Shown here: piece by piece, positions 12,566-26,485 of the stretch
How the letters are laid out: each line of letters begins with the position of its first letter
Numbering within the stretch: the first letter of the stretch is position 1
From: Euglena gracilis
Lineage: Eukaryota; Euglenida; Euglenophyceae; Euglenales
Direction of reading: 5' to 3'
Length of the DNA: 64,000 nucleotides
Assembly (NCBI GenBank): GCA_039621445.1
Contig: CP154956.1
Location: forward strand, 88,232,482-88,296,481
Made by a program: the position numbers and the translations under genes
Notes under the pieces: model-generated
Told to the model about the DNA's origin: nothing
The model's database searches: none
The model's input: the letters and a program-made list of their open reading frames with translations, nothing else

Positions 12566-14024
12566 CTGCCCAGTGCAGCAGCCACACCTGCCTTTCAACC
12601 TGTCCCCAAACCTTCCAAAGTGTGTCGCCCTGCCTCGCCGACACACTGGACACATCAGGACACCGAAATAAAAACAAACACAACCTATTGGGACAGCAAC
12701 GAGCTCCCGCAGGTTTCTGCACATTAACACATCTGGGAGGAAACCCACCCACCTCGCAAAGCTCATCATAACGCCCGCTGTGGGCGTCGCGCCAGCGGAC
12801 CACTAGGGAACCCAGAGGTTCGCCTGTTTTTTGAGTGGGAGGGAGAGCAAAAGTTATCTTGACAGTAAATACAAGGAAAATTGATCATGAAAGGTGAATG
12901 CACACACAACAAAAATACATCCTTCTCCCCGGGGTCGGTAAGCAATGATATGCTTTGAACCCCCCAAAAACAAGGGAGGGGCAAGCAGATGACTGTAACA
13001 TTCACTAAAATTTTGCAACAACCATTTTCCTCTCCCAAACCTGGAGGTTTCAGTGTGTTCCCACGTCCCACTCCTACACGTCTCCACTGTGTTTCACAGA
13101 TATTCGCGTGGCACCGTTTCAAGGCTTTTCGCGTGGTGTCATTCTTTTTGGGGGGGTTTTGCTTCAGCCGTAACTTCAGCTGTGCGCCTCGTTGAGGTCA
13201 CAGACACATCACGCCATATTGTAGCCTGTGAAATACCCATCAAACGAGGACCCCACTGATTTTCCTCGATTTTCTCCATCCCGAGTTATGAGCCCTTCAA
13301 AATGCTCAGCTGAAGTTGCGGCTGCCGTAAAAACCAAAAACAAGGTGACACCACGCGAGTGAAACGGAGTGTACAAAACACCAAGCTATCCCATTCCCAA
13401 TGGGTTTTCGCCTGAAATGTCCCAATTCACCCAAATATTTCATTCCCCGCACGCCATCAATACCCCGACAAGACCATTCGCAACCCAGATTTTAAAACCC
13501 CAGATGTTCCCGTATTCTTGGCAGCTGTGTTGGAAATGTTACATTTCATGCGGAGATCCATCTGCAAATTCTCTTCCAAAAACTTCCCATAAAAGTTCCG
13601 TCAGTTGACGCTCTAATTAATACACAGTTCTTTCGAACCACAAACCACTTCAAGTTGGCCACGCTTTACAGTGCTTGTTGCGGCCAGAATTTGAACCATT
13701 TCCATACCCCCTGTTCTGGCCAGGAGGGAGGGAAACTATGCCTAACCCCTCCTCTGGTCCCCTTTCCTGGTCCCACTCTCGTCCTTAAGTGCTAAACAAA
13801 TAAATCATAACACTTAGGCGGCCTAACTCGCACTAGCTTTGAACATGACTGTAAATTTGCACCGACACGCAATACCGAAAAAAAATTTTTCTGTTTTCGA
13901 ACACCAGCCTGAGACTCGAGACAGCCCGCATTAGTGGCTCCCTGCACCCCCCGGGCCTAGGGACGAAACCAACGACTTGGAACTCCGCAGTCTACAGGCA
14001 AAGCGTTCCCGGGGCCCAGTGTGC

Positions 14025-14345
14025 ATGAACCATACAATTTTTTACCAACCCCGGGGGGTCACTTTTTTTTCGAAAAACCAGTCAGTCACTTTTTTCGGGA
14101 AACCAGTCAGTCACTACCCCCCCCCCTCCCCGGGGTCGGCCACTCTGGGATCCAAAGGAAATTTGGCCAAAAACATGAAAAAAGGCCCAAAAAAATTTTC
14201 CGGCGCCTTCGGCGCCGGGTCGCTTTGGTTTTTTGCCACCCCCCCCCCCCCGGGGGGGGGGGGGTTCCGGGCCAAAAACCAGTCAGTCACTCCGAAAAAA
14301 ACGAGTCCCCCCCCCCGGGGGGGGGGGGGGGGGGGGTCGGCAAGT
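14025..14345. repeat. G-run element, CAGTCAGTCACT family
   Basis: Starts near ACCATACAATTTTTTACC, has CCAGTCAGTCACT three times, hairpin GGCGCCTTCGGCGCC and long C/G tracts. The copy at 40344-40660 shares start, middle and end. No target duplication identified. Confidence 0.75.
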
Positions 14346-14455
14346 GCTTAAGCAATTGACTGACATGAACACAAGGCGTTGGGGGATGAAACGAGGGAAC
14401 TCCATGTGCAGTTGCGCTTTGTCGCAGCCATTTTTTTTCCATTACAAAAAATGCA

Positions 14456-15645
14456 TTGCGCATTGGTGCAAACTTTTTTAATTTTTTGCAATTCAACATG
14501 TGGGTGACCATTGCCGCACTTGCACAATAATAACAGCATGTGTGTCAACATGTATTTCTATTGCGCCACAGCGCAGCGCAATGGGCAGGCTTATGAAGAA
14601 TGTAAATTTAAGAGTTATAGAATTTTTAAAAATTGTAAAGCAATGTGGGTGTTGCGTCGAAGCGCAATATAACTGCTTGAAACTTATCTCACAACAGAGG
14701 CAGACAACGGCCCTGGTAGAGTATGAACACCAGAGGGGATAGAGCACAAAATGTAGGACAGGGGGACGGAAGCCTGCTCTCAGTCACCTAGCCATAAAAT
14801 TGGTCAACATTGCGCGTCGGCGCAACAGCCACGTTCCTTTTGCAATTTTGAAACTATTGTGCTTTGGCGCAACATAACTCTTAAATTTCCATTGTTCATA
14901 AGCCTGCCCATTGCGCTGTGGTGCAACAGTTATCAATTTTTAATGTCTTGTTTTTATCACTGCGGGCGGAGAGAGCAGTCCTGGAAGCAATTCATTACCA
15001 GAGCGGACAGGGCTGAAGTGGAGGGAAGCCTTGCCTGGGACAGGAAGCCAACTTCCTGGTGTGGCAAAGCAACCACCAACTTCTTCCTGCGACGTGTGTG
15101 AGACAGACGTGTCTTGCCCTACGCGCTGTAAACCCAAATGCCATTGCCGGAGGTTCCTCCCACTTGCTTCGCAGTTAAGCTTGGTTGAGGGGCCTTTTTT
15201 TAGCCGACTTTTGAAAGTCGGAAAATTTCTGTTTGGAAAAGAACAGGCACCAGAATAACCCTTGGAATCACAAAGAGCGCCGAGAAAGTGTTTTGAAGAA
15301 GCTCGTCACCCCCCTTTTTCTCCCCCAGGATTTGAAGCACACAACTTTGGGGATAAGCGAACGGAATTGAGAAATCGAAGGGGGCCATTAACAGCGGCGG
15401 AGAAGGGCAGACATGGTGGCACACCTTATTTCGATAATTTGCAACGCACCAGACAGCCACATCACATCGTGGTTCAGCCAGCGCAATGTATTTCCTCACC
15501 AAGCCCACGCACTGAGTGTGCAGAGAGGGCCCCCCAACACACCGTAACACATCAGAGGGACTCCCATAAGCTCAGGGGGCTTCTGTTAACCATTGCGCTT
15601 AAGCGCAACGTAAAACTGTTGCGTGTAAGCGCATTGACCATAACC
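14456..15645. repeat. Cluster of TTGCGC-N4-GCGCAA palindromes
   Basis: Palindromes or half-palindromes near 14456, 14558, 14654, 14810, 14859, 14910 and a double one at 15592-15640 (ATTGCGCTTAAGCGCAA, then GTTGCGTGTAAGCGCA). Spacer bases vary while the arms are kept. Confidence 0.7.
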
Positions 15646-18600
15646 ATTGCCTTCAATACCCGGCACTGTGACGCCTGATGTTGTTCGCCAGACGTTGGGA
15701 CAGGTCCCCGGGCTTGCCCTCAATCCCCCCCCCCCAACCCCCCCACCTGGGTGGTTCCCGCTGTACCGCTCCTCACGCTCCAAGCACCCAGGGATCACAA
15801 CTCTGTGACATGCCGTTTTTTCAAAGTTTTCACAACGTGTATATAGAGTCCACCCTCTGGACGCCTCAGCAGGTAACTCTTCAGACACATATCACAGAGC
15901 CTAAAAAAAAAAAACAGCAACAAAAAGAGCCAAATTTCACCCAGCCTGTGTTGCGCCGTCTGGGGAACACAGCCAAGGCTTCAAAAATGAGGGACTCGCA
16001 ACTGGGGTTTTTGGTCCTTTTTGGGGAAATTCACGTGTCCTGGAATTCAAACCCCAGGCGAAAATCAAAGCCTGAAGTGCGAGTTTAAACCGCCTAAGTA
16101 GCATAATTTCATAGCCCATTGTGGGCCCAACAGAAGGAGGGAATGCAGTCGGGACGCCAGGGCACATACAACACACACACACACACACACACACAGGTCT
16201 GTGCAGAACCCTCCCTTCTTCAGGCGGATACCTGCCAACCCCATTTTTAACTATTCGCAATCCAGTCCCCTTTGTAAGGGCAGCATCATCACAGCATCAG
16301 CTTCTTTGCATCCACCACTTTTAGGCGGATAACTCTTTCAGAGGGGAGGTTGCTGCTACGGCTGGCCTGGGCCCAAATTGGGGCTGGCTGCAGCAACCCC
16401 CCCCCCCCGGGGGGGCCTGCAAAACCTTGAACAGATGTATGATAAAAAAAATCAAAACCGCTTTAGGAAACAATGCTTCACTGACATTTTGGGCGGGAAT
16501 ACAAGCTCCTTTTGGAGGTGTTGTCCCGAAACACTAGCACTCCGGACTTGCGATTCAAATTTAGGCGGGTGTGTCAGGCGGGTGCCGTTTCTTCACTTGC
16601 CACACAACCGACACAACCAGGGCTCCGCCTGGCCTGCGTTCTCTACCTGTTGTCTGTTTTTCAAATCTTTGGTGTGTTCCAGGAGAGCTTTCCCAAAACC
16701 CCCCAAACAGCTAAAATTTCCAAATTCAATAAGTTTTTTAAGGTGTCTAAATTGCACCTAAAAGGACCCGAAATTGCGTACTGGAGTGAACCCCACAAAG
16801 TTTCCCCAGGGGAATTTGTGGAACCCACATACAACAAAAAGAAGCACAAACAGGAGTTATCTTGGACCCAACAAGGAATCGAAGCTGCTGCGACTGGGGT
16901 CGGAGGCCGCTTGCCAGGAAAGGTAAAAGCTTTGCACCATTCCTCCGTGTGTCAATTTGGGGGTGTTCAAATTTGGGGGGGGGGACTACTCATTATTAGG
17001 AGGCAGGGGGGGTTTGATGCCAGCCAGATCCCTCCCTATGGATCCAACTGCCATGGGGTAGCGAAAGCACAAGCGGCGAAAGACGCGAATAAAAAATAAA
17101 AAGGGCGGATAGGTCGCGGTACCCATCGCTGCCATGCGAGCAAATGGCAGCTGGGGAGGAAGCAGAGCAACGGCAGGTGAGCCAGAAAAAAAGAAATAAT
17201 TGCCGCGCTGTTGTCATTCCATTTGACATTCATGAAAACTTTTATCTGGAAGATATGAATTTTGATGTTGGTGTCATGACTTCAGGATCTCGTTGAACCC
17301 AGCTTCGTTGCAATCCAAACTCATGGGACGTGTGCTGGCAACACTGGCCGGAAAAAATGGTTTGCCTGATGGGTTTTCCTGGGGGCGATAATTTGAGAGG
17401 GGTGGGGACGTGGAGCCTTGGCAGGCTTCCCATCAATTGCAGACGCATCGTTGAAGGAGAATGTTTTCCGTGTCCAATGGCAAGGGCCAGGTCACTAAAT
17501 CCAATAAAATAAAATAATGAATAAGCTTCTGTGTTCCTGGAAAGAATGCTCGGCTTCATATATGGTTGGTCCATTGCCGATGAAGACGTGGTCCCAAATC
17601 GAAGGGCTGCCAACAAATACTCTCACCCCCCCCATCTTTTGGGGTGGGTCTTATTTTTTTTGCATTATATTGCACATACACTGCTGAATTTTTGACAGAC
17701 AGATTCAAACCCAGAATCAAATCAATTTTTTGGCCTTCATTGCCCTCACCGAGATCACGCCACTCTTGCCCTCACAAGATGGCAAAGCCTTTCGGGAGGA
17801 GCAACATTACATATCAAGAGGAAAGGGGCAAAATGTTTGGGTGGGCCGGGAGAGGGGGGTGACAGGAAGCAGTCTTCTGCACAACAAGGAAAACAGCAGC
17901 GAAAAGACGTTTGACGGAACACCGCCGACGCGCACCCACGCCATGGATTCACTTCGTAACTGACCCCCCCCCCCTGGGCCCGTGCGTGGGGGTGGTTTGG
18001 GTCTGGGAAGAAAGTGCCCCCCCACCACCCACCCGGAACGGGTCACACAAATGTTAAGTGACATCCGTGACACACAAACGGTGCGACGAGACGGAGAGTG
18101 AGCGCTTATAGGGGGAGGGAATGAGTGCAGGGATAGGGGACAGTGCAGCGGAGCGGCAGGGTTCGCCGGGGTCGGGTCAGACGCAGGCGTTCTTTTTTCG
18201 GATTCCTGAAGTGGACCCCGGGGCTCCCTGGAAGGGGAGGGCTCCCTGGCTGTTGGGGAGACAGGGTTGCAGGGGACGTTGATGGATCCATTTTGGGGTC
18301 ATTTTTCTTGATTCCAGGAACGCTCGCTTTCACCGGAAAACCAATTTAAAAAAACACGCAAGAAAAGCAACAAGAATCGTCCCCATGCCACTAACCCAAC
18401 TAACCAGGGGGAAGAACGGACCTCTCTACACACCTACAGTGGCATACAAGTGGCACTAATAGGACGGGTCAGTCCCCCGCACCCATCGGACACCTGGAAA
18501 TCCTGATCAGCCTGACCCCAAATGTCGAACGCAAAAAAAACCCTGATCAGGCAAAGGCAGCCAGGCCGGCAACACAGCAAACACCAGCGCAGCAGGCACC

Positions 18601-18739
18601 CTGCCGTGGCCTCTCTGCGTCCCAGTGTCATGCTGCTTGGCGGCACTTAACACTGAGCTTGGCAGCTCCACGTCTGGGCCACCCTCTCCCACGGGGCCTT
18701 GTCCCGGAACATGGTTGACGGTGGGGCTGGGGCCAAAAT

Positions 18740-19110
18740 TGCATGATACGAACTTTGGTGAGCCATATGCAAAAATGGAGCAAAGGACCTAAATGGGGGC
18801 CAATGTCGCAAGTTTTTGCCAACTTTGCAAGTTGGTGCCAATGTCACAAGTTAAGGCCCAAGGCCAACTTCAGGGGGGCTTCAATTGCATGTAAGTACCT
18901 ACCCCCCCCCCCGAGAAACTGTCACCTGACAGGTTGGCCAGTACCGGGAACCCCTGACAACTTCCTATCATGACAGGTTGGCCGATACCAGGGACACTGA
19001 CAGTTTCCCGGGTAGGGCATTTCAAGGGAAAGTCAATGAAAAATGACCCTGACAGGTTGGCTGGTACCGGGGACCCTGACAGGTTCTCGGGCATGGCAGT
19101 TTCCCGGGGG
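18740..19110. repeat. Compound repeat with GACAGGTTGGCC units
   Basis: 18740-18900 (AAGTTAAGGCCCAAGGCCA, GCATGTAAGTACC) is related to 22140-22350. 18905-19110 has CTGACAGGTTGG(C/T)(C/T)(A/G)GTACC repeats and is closely related to 63032-63355. Confidence 0.75.
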
Positions 19111-21136
19111 GGGGGGGGGGGATTGGGGGGGGGTAAATGCCTGGGGCGAGGTATGCAGGATCCACCACTAAGTGACCTAATCTAGCACTTTGGTACCCAC
19201 TCCCCCCCAACTCATTGTCCCAGATGACTTTGGCCCCAACAGCAAGGATGGATATTGATATTGGTTTTAGGGGGGGTCCCGATAAATCTGGATAGATTGA
19301 CCCCCCGATGTCCTCGTAAAGTCGATAAAACCAATATGATCATTTTGTGCCCCGATATCCTCATTTTTGTGATTTGGAGAATCCCAAAATCGCCCCCCAA
19401 AAAACAACAAAAAAATACGCCCCCCCCCCCCCCGATAAAGCCGATGTTTCGACAATATTTTCTCAGGACCCGACAATTTCAAGATTTTCGATAAACCCGA
19501 TATTAGCCGATATCCAATATCCATCCTTGCCAACAGGCTGGTGGGTCAGACGTCAGGAGGGGACGTTGCGCACGACACCAACCGGCAAGGAGACACCCTT
19601 GAATCCGAAGTAGCCCCCCCCCCCGGCTTCATGCTTCAGAAGGCACAGAGAGACTGTGCCTTTCCAACGTGCAAAGATGCAGCTGAAGACCTCCCACCCG
19701 AACCCCCACCTTGGGAGCCAGCGAGGTCACGGGGAGCACAATCTTTCTGGAAGCGGTGAGCAGCTCTGAGTTGATTGGCAGTGGGCATGGACCGGTAGGG
19801 ATGGGGTAAGAAAGTGGCAGAGGGGAGCGATCACCTACTGTGCAGTGCGTAGTTGTTGGGAGGGTTGTGCAACCTGCGTGCCCTTTCTCTGGCGGGGCCA
19901 CAGAGGGACGGACAAGACTTGCAGTTGTAAACCTCCACCAACAGGGGGAGGTGTGGTGGGACAGGTGTTGAGCAATGGTACGGTCCGGCTAGGGGGATTC
20001 CGCCGAGTTAAAAAGAAGCCTGCCCCCTGCCCCGACGGGGTTTTCATCCGCCGATATTTTTGATTCCACATTTGGCCATTGCCCCCATCCCCCCCAAACC
20101 CCTGGTAGAAACTGTCCCATCCGAGACGATGGGAAACGTGGACTCCTGAGGGGACAAATTTGAAGAACCTACTGAATGAGCCGACTGGAGGGGGAGTGGA
20201 TGCAGCGCACTGCACAGCCCGATGGGAGGAGGAGGAGGAGGAGCTGAGGAGGAAAGCAGAGGCTGGATAAGTGACGACCCCAGGGCGATCCCACCAAGGC
20301 TCCATTGCATCGCACTGCCGGGATAAAAATTGAAAATATCAAACCTGTTTTGATTCCTTACATGTGAAAATGGTTTTGCACATAAATTCGGTACATCCAC
20401 CCCCCTGGGCGCATGGCCCAGGCCATCATGCTTGAAGGGAAGGCCAAGGGGCCATGCCTTCAATGCATACTTATGGACACACTGCAGGCACCTTGGAGAG
20501 GTCGCGATCAAAGGTAGGGCCGAACAGGGTATTAGGTGAGTGGGGAGGGGGGGTGTGGTCTGGACCCCTCTCCCCTACCACGGGGGGGGGGGGGGGCGAA
20601 CCCCCCTTCTCCTGTACAAAAAAAAATTCTGGCGCAAAGCGTTGTTTTTCTCTGAACCTTGAAAAAAAAGTCCCAAAAATTGCGTTTGCATACACTTTTT
20701 TTTTAAAAAAACGGCCAAATCACACACCAAGGATTTCATATTCCCCGGCGGGAAGCGCGGAAGAAGATAAACTTGACTCCCCAGGGTTCCCAGACCCTCG
20801 GGTTCTAACAAACCCCAGGGGTTCTTACAAAACCAACACGAAGGTGACAGCCTGGGGTTGAGGGGGTAACTTGGGGCGGGGGGGGTGCAAAAGCGTGTAA
20901 TTTATGTTATTAATTAATTTATGTCATAGATGCAGCACCTCACGCAACCAAATAATGGGTCCAAGATTGCAAGCTAATACCGAAGACCAAATTTAGAAGC
21001 GCACGACCTGGGGTGACGAAAGAGGCGGGACACATTGGCGCAAGAAAAACCCAGAGGCGACTCTTCACCCTGTGGGACATTTGTGTATGTGGATGAAAGA
21101 AATGGTTGGAGGGTATTTCTATGCAGGTGTGGGGTC

Positions 21137-21631
21137 CAGGGGATTTCTTAAGGCCCCCCCCGGGGGGGGGGGTCCAGCCTCTGGCTGGCAAAAAGGCTGC
21201 TGGCTGGATTTGAGCTGCTGGCTGGGCCCCCCCCGGGGGGTGGGGGGGGGGGTGGGGGGGGGGGGGGGCTCGGGGACGGGAGGGGGCTGGGCTGGGCTGG
21301 GTGGATGAAAAACAAAATTTTCTAACACATTTTTGCCATTTTCGACATTTTGATGGATGGAGCTAGATCAAGGCTGGGGGCTGTGATGGAGGAAACTGTG
21401 GTGAGGGGAAAAAATGCAGGGATAGGTGAGCTGGGCAGCCCAGTTGGATGGCCAGCCTGCGGCCGGCTGGCCCGGCCTCCGGCCGGGCTGGACCCGACTT
21501 TATTTCAGTCGATCCCGGGGGGGGGGGGGCTCCCATCCCGAATTTGGGCTGCTGGCTGGATTTGAGCTGCTGGGTGGCTGGACCCCCCCCCCCCGGGGGG
21601 TAGGGTACCCTCCGGCTTAAGAAATTCCCTG
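21137..21631. mobile_element. hAT-like MITE, exact 8-bp duplication
   Basis: 495 bp bounded by CAGGGGATTTCTTAAG and CTTAAGAAATTCCCTG (15 of 16 as an inverted repeat) with exact GTGGGGTC duplications at 21129-21136 and 21632-21639. Interior has G/C runs and TTTGAGCTGCTGGCTGG repeats. Confidence 0.92.
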
Positions 21632-24600
21632 GTGGGGTCACTGCAACCCTATTTCAAACCTGAAAGAAAGCCTCGAAACAAATGGAACCTGGGACCCACC
21701 ACACTCCAAGGAGGGAGGAATCGTCCAACGCAGAGCATTGCGATACCGTGCACATGCAAAACATTGGGTGTGGAAAGTGTGGTCTGGAAAGCCACACGGC
21801 AAGACAAATAAAAAAAAGTACTGGTAAACATTGAAGAAGGTATAAAAAAAAAAGCATTCTCAGCATAACTGCCGGAAATCCTCAAAGGGAGTCAGTGATC
21901 CTCTCGGGCATTGAATCTCTGGAAATTTTCAAAACATCACTTTCTCTGCTGATAAAACCAAAGAAATATCGTTTACAGAACCTTCAGACAACAGGGTGGT
22001 GAGCGCCAAAAAAAAACAACAACATTCAGATAACACCTCAAGCTTGAGGTAGCACCCTTGTCATCCTGTCAGGCTGTTGCCTGCCCATCCAGGAACCTTT
22101 TGCATTGGCCGGCACCGACTCTTTGGGAGGGGGGCAAATGGCAAGCTAAATTGGCCAGGGCCATGGTAGAGGTAAGGTCGGGGCAGCCAACCGTAAGGGG
22201 CCAAGTTTGCATCTTGAAGGTTTTTGGCAGGCCATCACAAAATAGGCCAAAACCCTTTAAAAATGGCGGCCAAGGTCGCAAGCTAAGACGAAGGCCAGCT
22301 TTAGGGGGGCCAAGTTTGTATGTAAGGAGGTGGGGGTTAAACGCCCAGGGGGGAGAAGCGCCGGGGGTGTAGCTTAAAAAGTGGGTATTGGATGGAATAC
22401 AATACCCAATAATTTTAAGGTGCCTATGGTGTCATACAAGAGACCCAGAGGAGAAACGTTCCTGCATTTGCCAGCTGAAGATGTTGATGCACTGAAAAAC
22501 GAAGCCTCCTAGAGTTGAAAGGATTTTTTACAGAGAAAATTTCCATTGCTCACTGCAGAGTTGACGATGTTAGAAAAAAAATAGGAAAATAGGAAACCGC
22601 TTCATTCATTTCGGGCTTCATTTCACGGCCAAGCGCTGCGGTCAGATAAAAGAATGGGTACTTTTTACGAAACGAGAATACTCTCCAGTTTCTGATTCTC
22701 CTCAGTTTCCGGATCTAGGTCGGGTCTGGGGGGGCCGCAAACACATTAAGCAATGGTATGGTCGAGACCCCTGGCAAGTGGGGAATCTCCTCATCAACGA
22801 AGGGGAGAAACGCCCACCTAAATGCCGGCGACCTTCCTCGAACCCTGGGGGATGTAGAGGCATTTAGGACATGGGAGGAGGGGGTTCCAGACTGACCCAC
22901 CCTCGACGGGATGGGGCAGACCCACCCCCCCCCCAGTCACCAACTTAGAATACCTCTGAAGGGGATAGGATGAGCTGTTTCTACGGATCCCGCGGCATCT
23001 CTTGAGCAACTGCACGCGCGGGTCCGGCACTTTCAGGCATATACGCTGCCGAAGCAAGGCGGGGGAGGGGGGAAGAGAAGACACACCCGAGGAGAGGCTC
23101 CGTGTGTCGCACTGCCGAGGGAAGGGAGGGGCCCCACCCACCTGTGGCGGGTGGGTCTTTGCCGGGGAAAAGGTGGGGCCTCAGGAGCCGACCAAAAAGG
23201 AGCCCTGAATGTGAGTTTGGGGGAAGACTGTGGGCCGTATATTCAGAGGTCGGCCAGGGTTCAATTTAGGGGCAAGTGGGGGGGGGGGGGCGGACCTCCC
23301 CCTCAGGTCCAGAGGGGGTTGGGGGGGGGGGACACCCTCCACCTAAACAATGGCGTGGTCCCGGTGACTGATTTTAAGCCCGACACAAAGCGCCAAGCCG
23401 AAAAATTTTGACCCTTCCCAAAGGGCCATAAATGCCATTTTGGGCACTTTTTGGCAAAAAAAATTGGCAAAAATGAAAGAATTGCCTTTCGGGGGGGTCT
23501 CAGGGGTCCGGGGGAGTCAGTCCGGACCCCCTGGCAGGTGGGGTGGGAGGGTCAGGAACCCAGGTCCAGGACCCCCCCCCGGGCACCTCGATCCGAAAGT
23601 GACCCATCCGTCAAACTGACCTATCCCCCAAAAATGGTTATGGAATGGAAGTGGCTGCCGCCGCTACACTTGCCAGTACTTCCATGGAAAGCAGATGCGA
23701 CTATGTCAACAAGTCAAGAGCCCCCCGAGGGTTTCTTGTGCTGTGGGGTGTCAGAAAGTGGGGTGCCCAGGTGCCTTCCATCATTCATTCCAGCGACAAA
23801 GCACATGGGAGCGACTGCGATGCTGCCAAAATGTCCAGAGAAAAGTGCGAATCACCCATTGATTGATCGCTGGCGAGCCACCTCCAATGCCGGATGATGT
23901 CTGGCAGAATGGGCAATCGAAAGTGGCTGGCCCCAGGGTTCGACACGAGGAGGGTGTTCAGGTGGGAGGGTGATTTGATTAGTTGATTTTGATTTGAGAC
24001 GTTTTTGGGTCGAGTGTCTGAAGTGACCAGCAACCCCGAGGGGGTGGAAATTCTCCCTGCTGTGTTTTGCTTTAAAGTGGAATGTGATTGGTATACCATT
24101 GCTCCTCCAACAGGGCTTTGGGATTGGTTGAATATCTGCCAGTGGGGATAGAATGGCCCTCCCCCTCCTCCTCCTTCTATGCAGACTTGGCACCCCAAGG
24201 TTGACCCCCCTGGCCTCACCTTCAATCGTGGCTCGGGCCAAGGGGGGGGAGGTTTGTGGGGGCTCACAAGAAGGTGCATTGGCCAAATTTCGACTCTTTT
24301 GCAGTCCGCCCCCCCCCCTCGCCCCCTCCCTGGGTTGGCGTCTGCGAACCCTTAAGTCAAACCCCAATCCCAACTGTTTGTGCACAGCGGGCCAGAGGCG
24401 TTTGCTCTGGCGTCTGTTGGAATGAGCAAAGCTTGCTTTTTGGCCTCCTCATCTGCCTGCCATTCAAACCACGCCATCGGGGGGGGGGGTGGCCTGCCGC
24501 GGGGGAGAGAAAATTCAGAACATTCCCCCCCCCCCCCCCCCCCCCCCCGAGTTGCACTAAAGCTTCTTACCTGTTTATGGCCGGCACTGACTTCGCTTCC

Positions 24601-25530
24601 GGCCCAGTTTGCCCCTCAGGCTTCTTTCCACCACCCCGGGGGGTGCCTTGCACTATGGTACAGCAAGCCCCCCCCCCCCCCCCGGGAGGGTCGATTTTTT
24701 TCCCTATTAGCCCATCTACGCCTCTGGTTGGGCCGAGGTGATGCCCCCCCCCCCTACTATAAACTATTATCCCTGTTATCCAACTATTATCAACTATTAT
24801 TATCCCTGCCCCCCCCCTTATTATGAACTATTCTTGTAAACTTATTATTTTATTTGGAAGCCAGTTTCAGCAGGTGGCACAGTCATGCCCTTTGGTCATG
24901 GACCGGTGTAGGAAGGTCTACTTCGCCAAAATTATCTGGTTTTTTTTGCCCAAAAATTGGCCCAAAACCACCGAAAATTCCCAAACTTTGAAATTTTGTC
25001 AATCTCAAAAGCACAAGAAAGAAACACAAAGACAAAGAAAACTAGAAAGTCGTGAGTAAAGCCCGACAAAGAGGAGCATCTTTGTGCTTGTTTTACCCAA
25101 TGACAAATTTTGAGGATGTTTGTGAGTTTTCTTTAAGGAAGTTTAAGTAAGAAATGCAGTGATCTTCGAAAATTTGACCCGTTAAATTGGAAATAGTGAA
25201 AAAAAACCAGGAAAAAATTAACCTGCTATGGACCGCGCATTCCTCCCTCTCCCCTCAGAGGACAACCCCACCCCTCCTCAGCCAGACCGCCGTGCCACAG
25301 CATGCCGACCATCCCTTGAAAGCTTGACAAACAAGTTGTTGCCTCTCTGGTGTCTGAAAGGTTCAAACTTGCCAAAACTTTTTTGGCCACCAGTACTCGG
25401 GAAACACACAACACATTTTTTTGCATTTTTGTCAGAATTTGTGGGTGTTTCTTCCTGGGTTTTTGTGGGCGAATGTGTGTGTGTTTTGTGATTTCCGGGT
25501 TCTGCGGATAATTCTGATTTGCATTTCTAT

Positions 25531-25581
25531 TTATCTTAAAATATTAAATAACGTTTATCTTAAAATATTAAATAACGTTAA
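25531..25581 (+). repeat. Tandem duplication of 24-26 bases
   Basis: TTATCTTAAAATATTAAATA appears twice in a row followed by ACGTT. Confidence 0.9.
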
Positions 25582-26367
25582 AAACACAGCTTAAAATCAC
25601 ACGTTTTTCTGGCTCTTTTGTTGCACCCAGGCCCTCAAGATGCAGTTTTCATGTCTTTCCGTCTTTCCCGTTTTCTTTTCCCGTTAATTTCCTTTTTCTG
25701 TTTTGTCGATTTCCCACTATATTTTGAGGGTCTATATTTTCATCCCCCCCCATTTTTATTCATTTTTGTTCACACAATCCGGACATGATATTTGTTGGGT
25801 TTCATATTTCAGCATTTATTGTGATTTTTTTTCAAAATGAATTAAACTGAGGGGAAGTTCTATTGAAATATTTTCTAATGGAGAGGAATTCTTTTGAGAA
25901 AAATATCGGAAGATTTACCACTGTTAAAATCAAATTCAGGGCCGGGACCACGGCTTCATATAGTGACCCCGAGGGAGGGGTGGGGCACTGTTTCCGAGCC
26001 AAACCCCACCCCCGACTGTTTTTGAAAACCCCCCACCCACAACCCTCCCCTGGGGGGGGTCCACCGATCTACTCACCCTGCGGCCAAACCCCTTAAAACA
26101 AACAAACCTAAAGCAATACAATAGACCCAAACTGCTTGGGGGGGGCACTGAGCCCGACTCACACCCCGGGCATCAACCCCATATTGAGTATCCCACAGAT
26201 TTGCAAGCTGTGATTCTTTCCCTCGGCAGGGTCTCCTGGCTTTCGGGTAGCCTCTGTGGCTACACTCGGAGTCCACGCACGTCGTGCCACGCAGGTCAGG
26301 GACAACAAACCACTGGCGTGGATGAATGATTGAATGGGTCGATAGGCAGTTGTTTGGCCTGTGTGCA

Positions 26368-26485
26368 TATGTGTGTAAACGTGTGTGTATCTGTATATGC
26401 ATAATGTGTGTGTGTGTACACGTGTGTGTATGTGTATATGCATGTGCGTATATATGCGTGTGTATGTGTGTATGTGTGTGTGATT
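26368..26485 (+). repeat. Imperfect (TG)n tract
   Basis: TGTGTGTATG-type repeats without coding signal. Confidence 0.9.

Noticed and set aside
14940-15137. Possible minus-strand terminal exon after CACGTCGCAG
   Set aside because: A fair acceptor and an open frame to a stop, but no protein signal, no partner exon and palindromic repeats on both sides.
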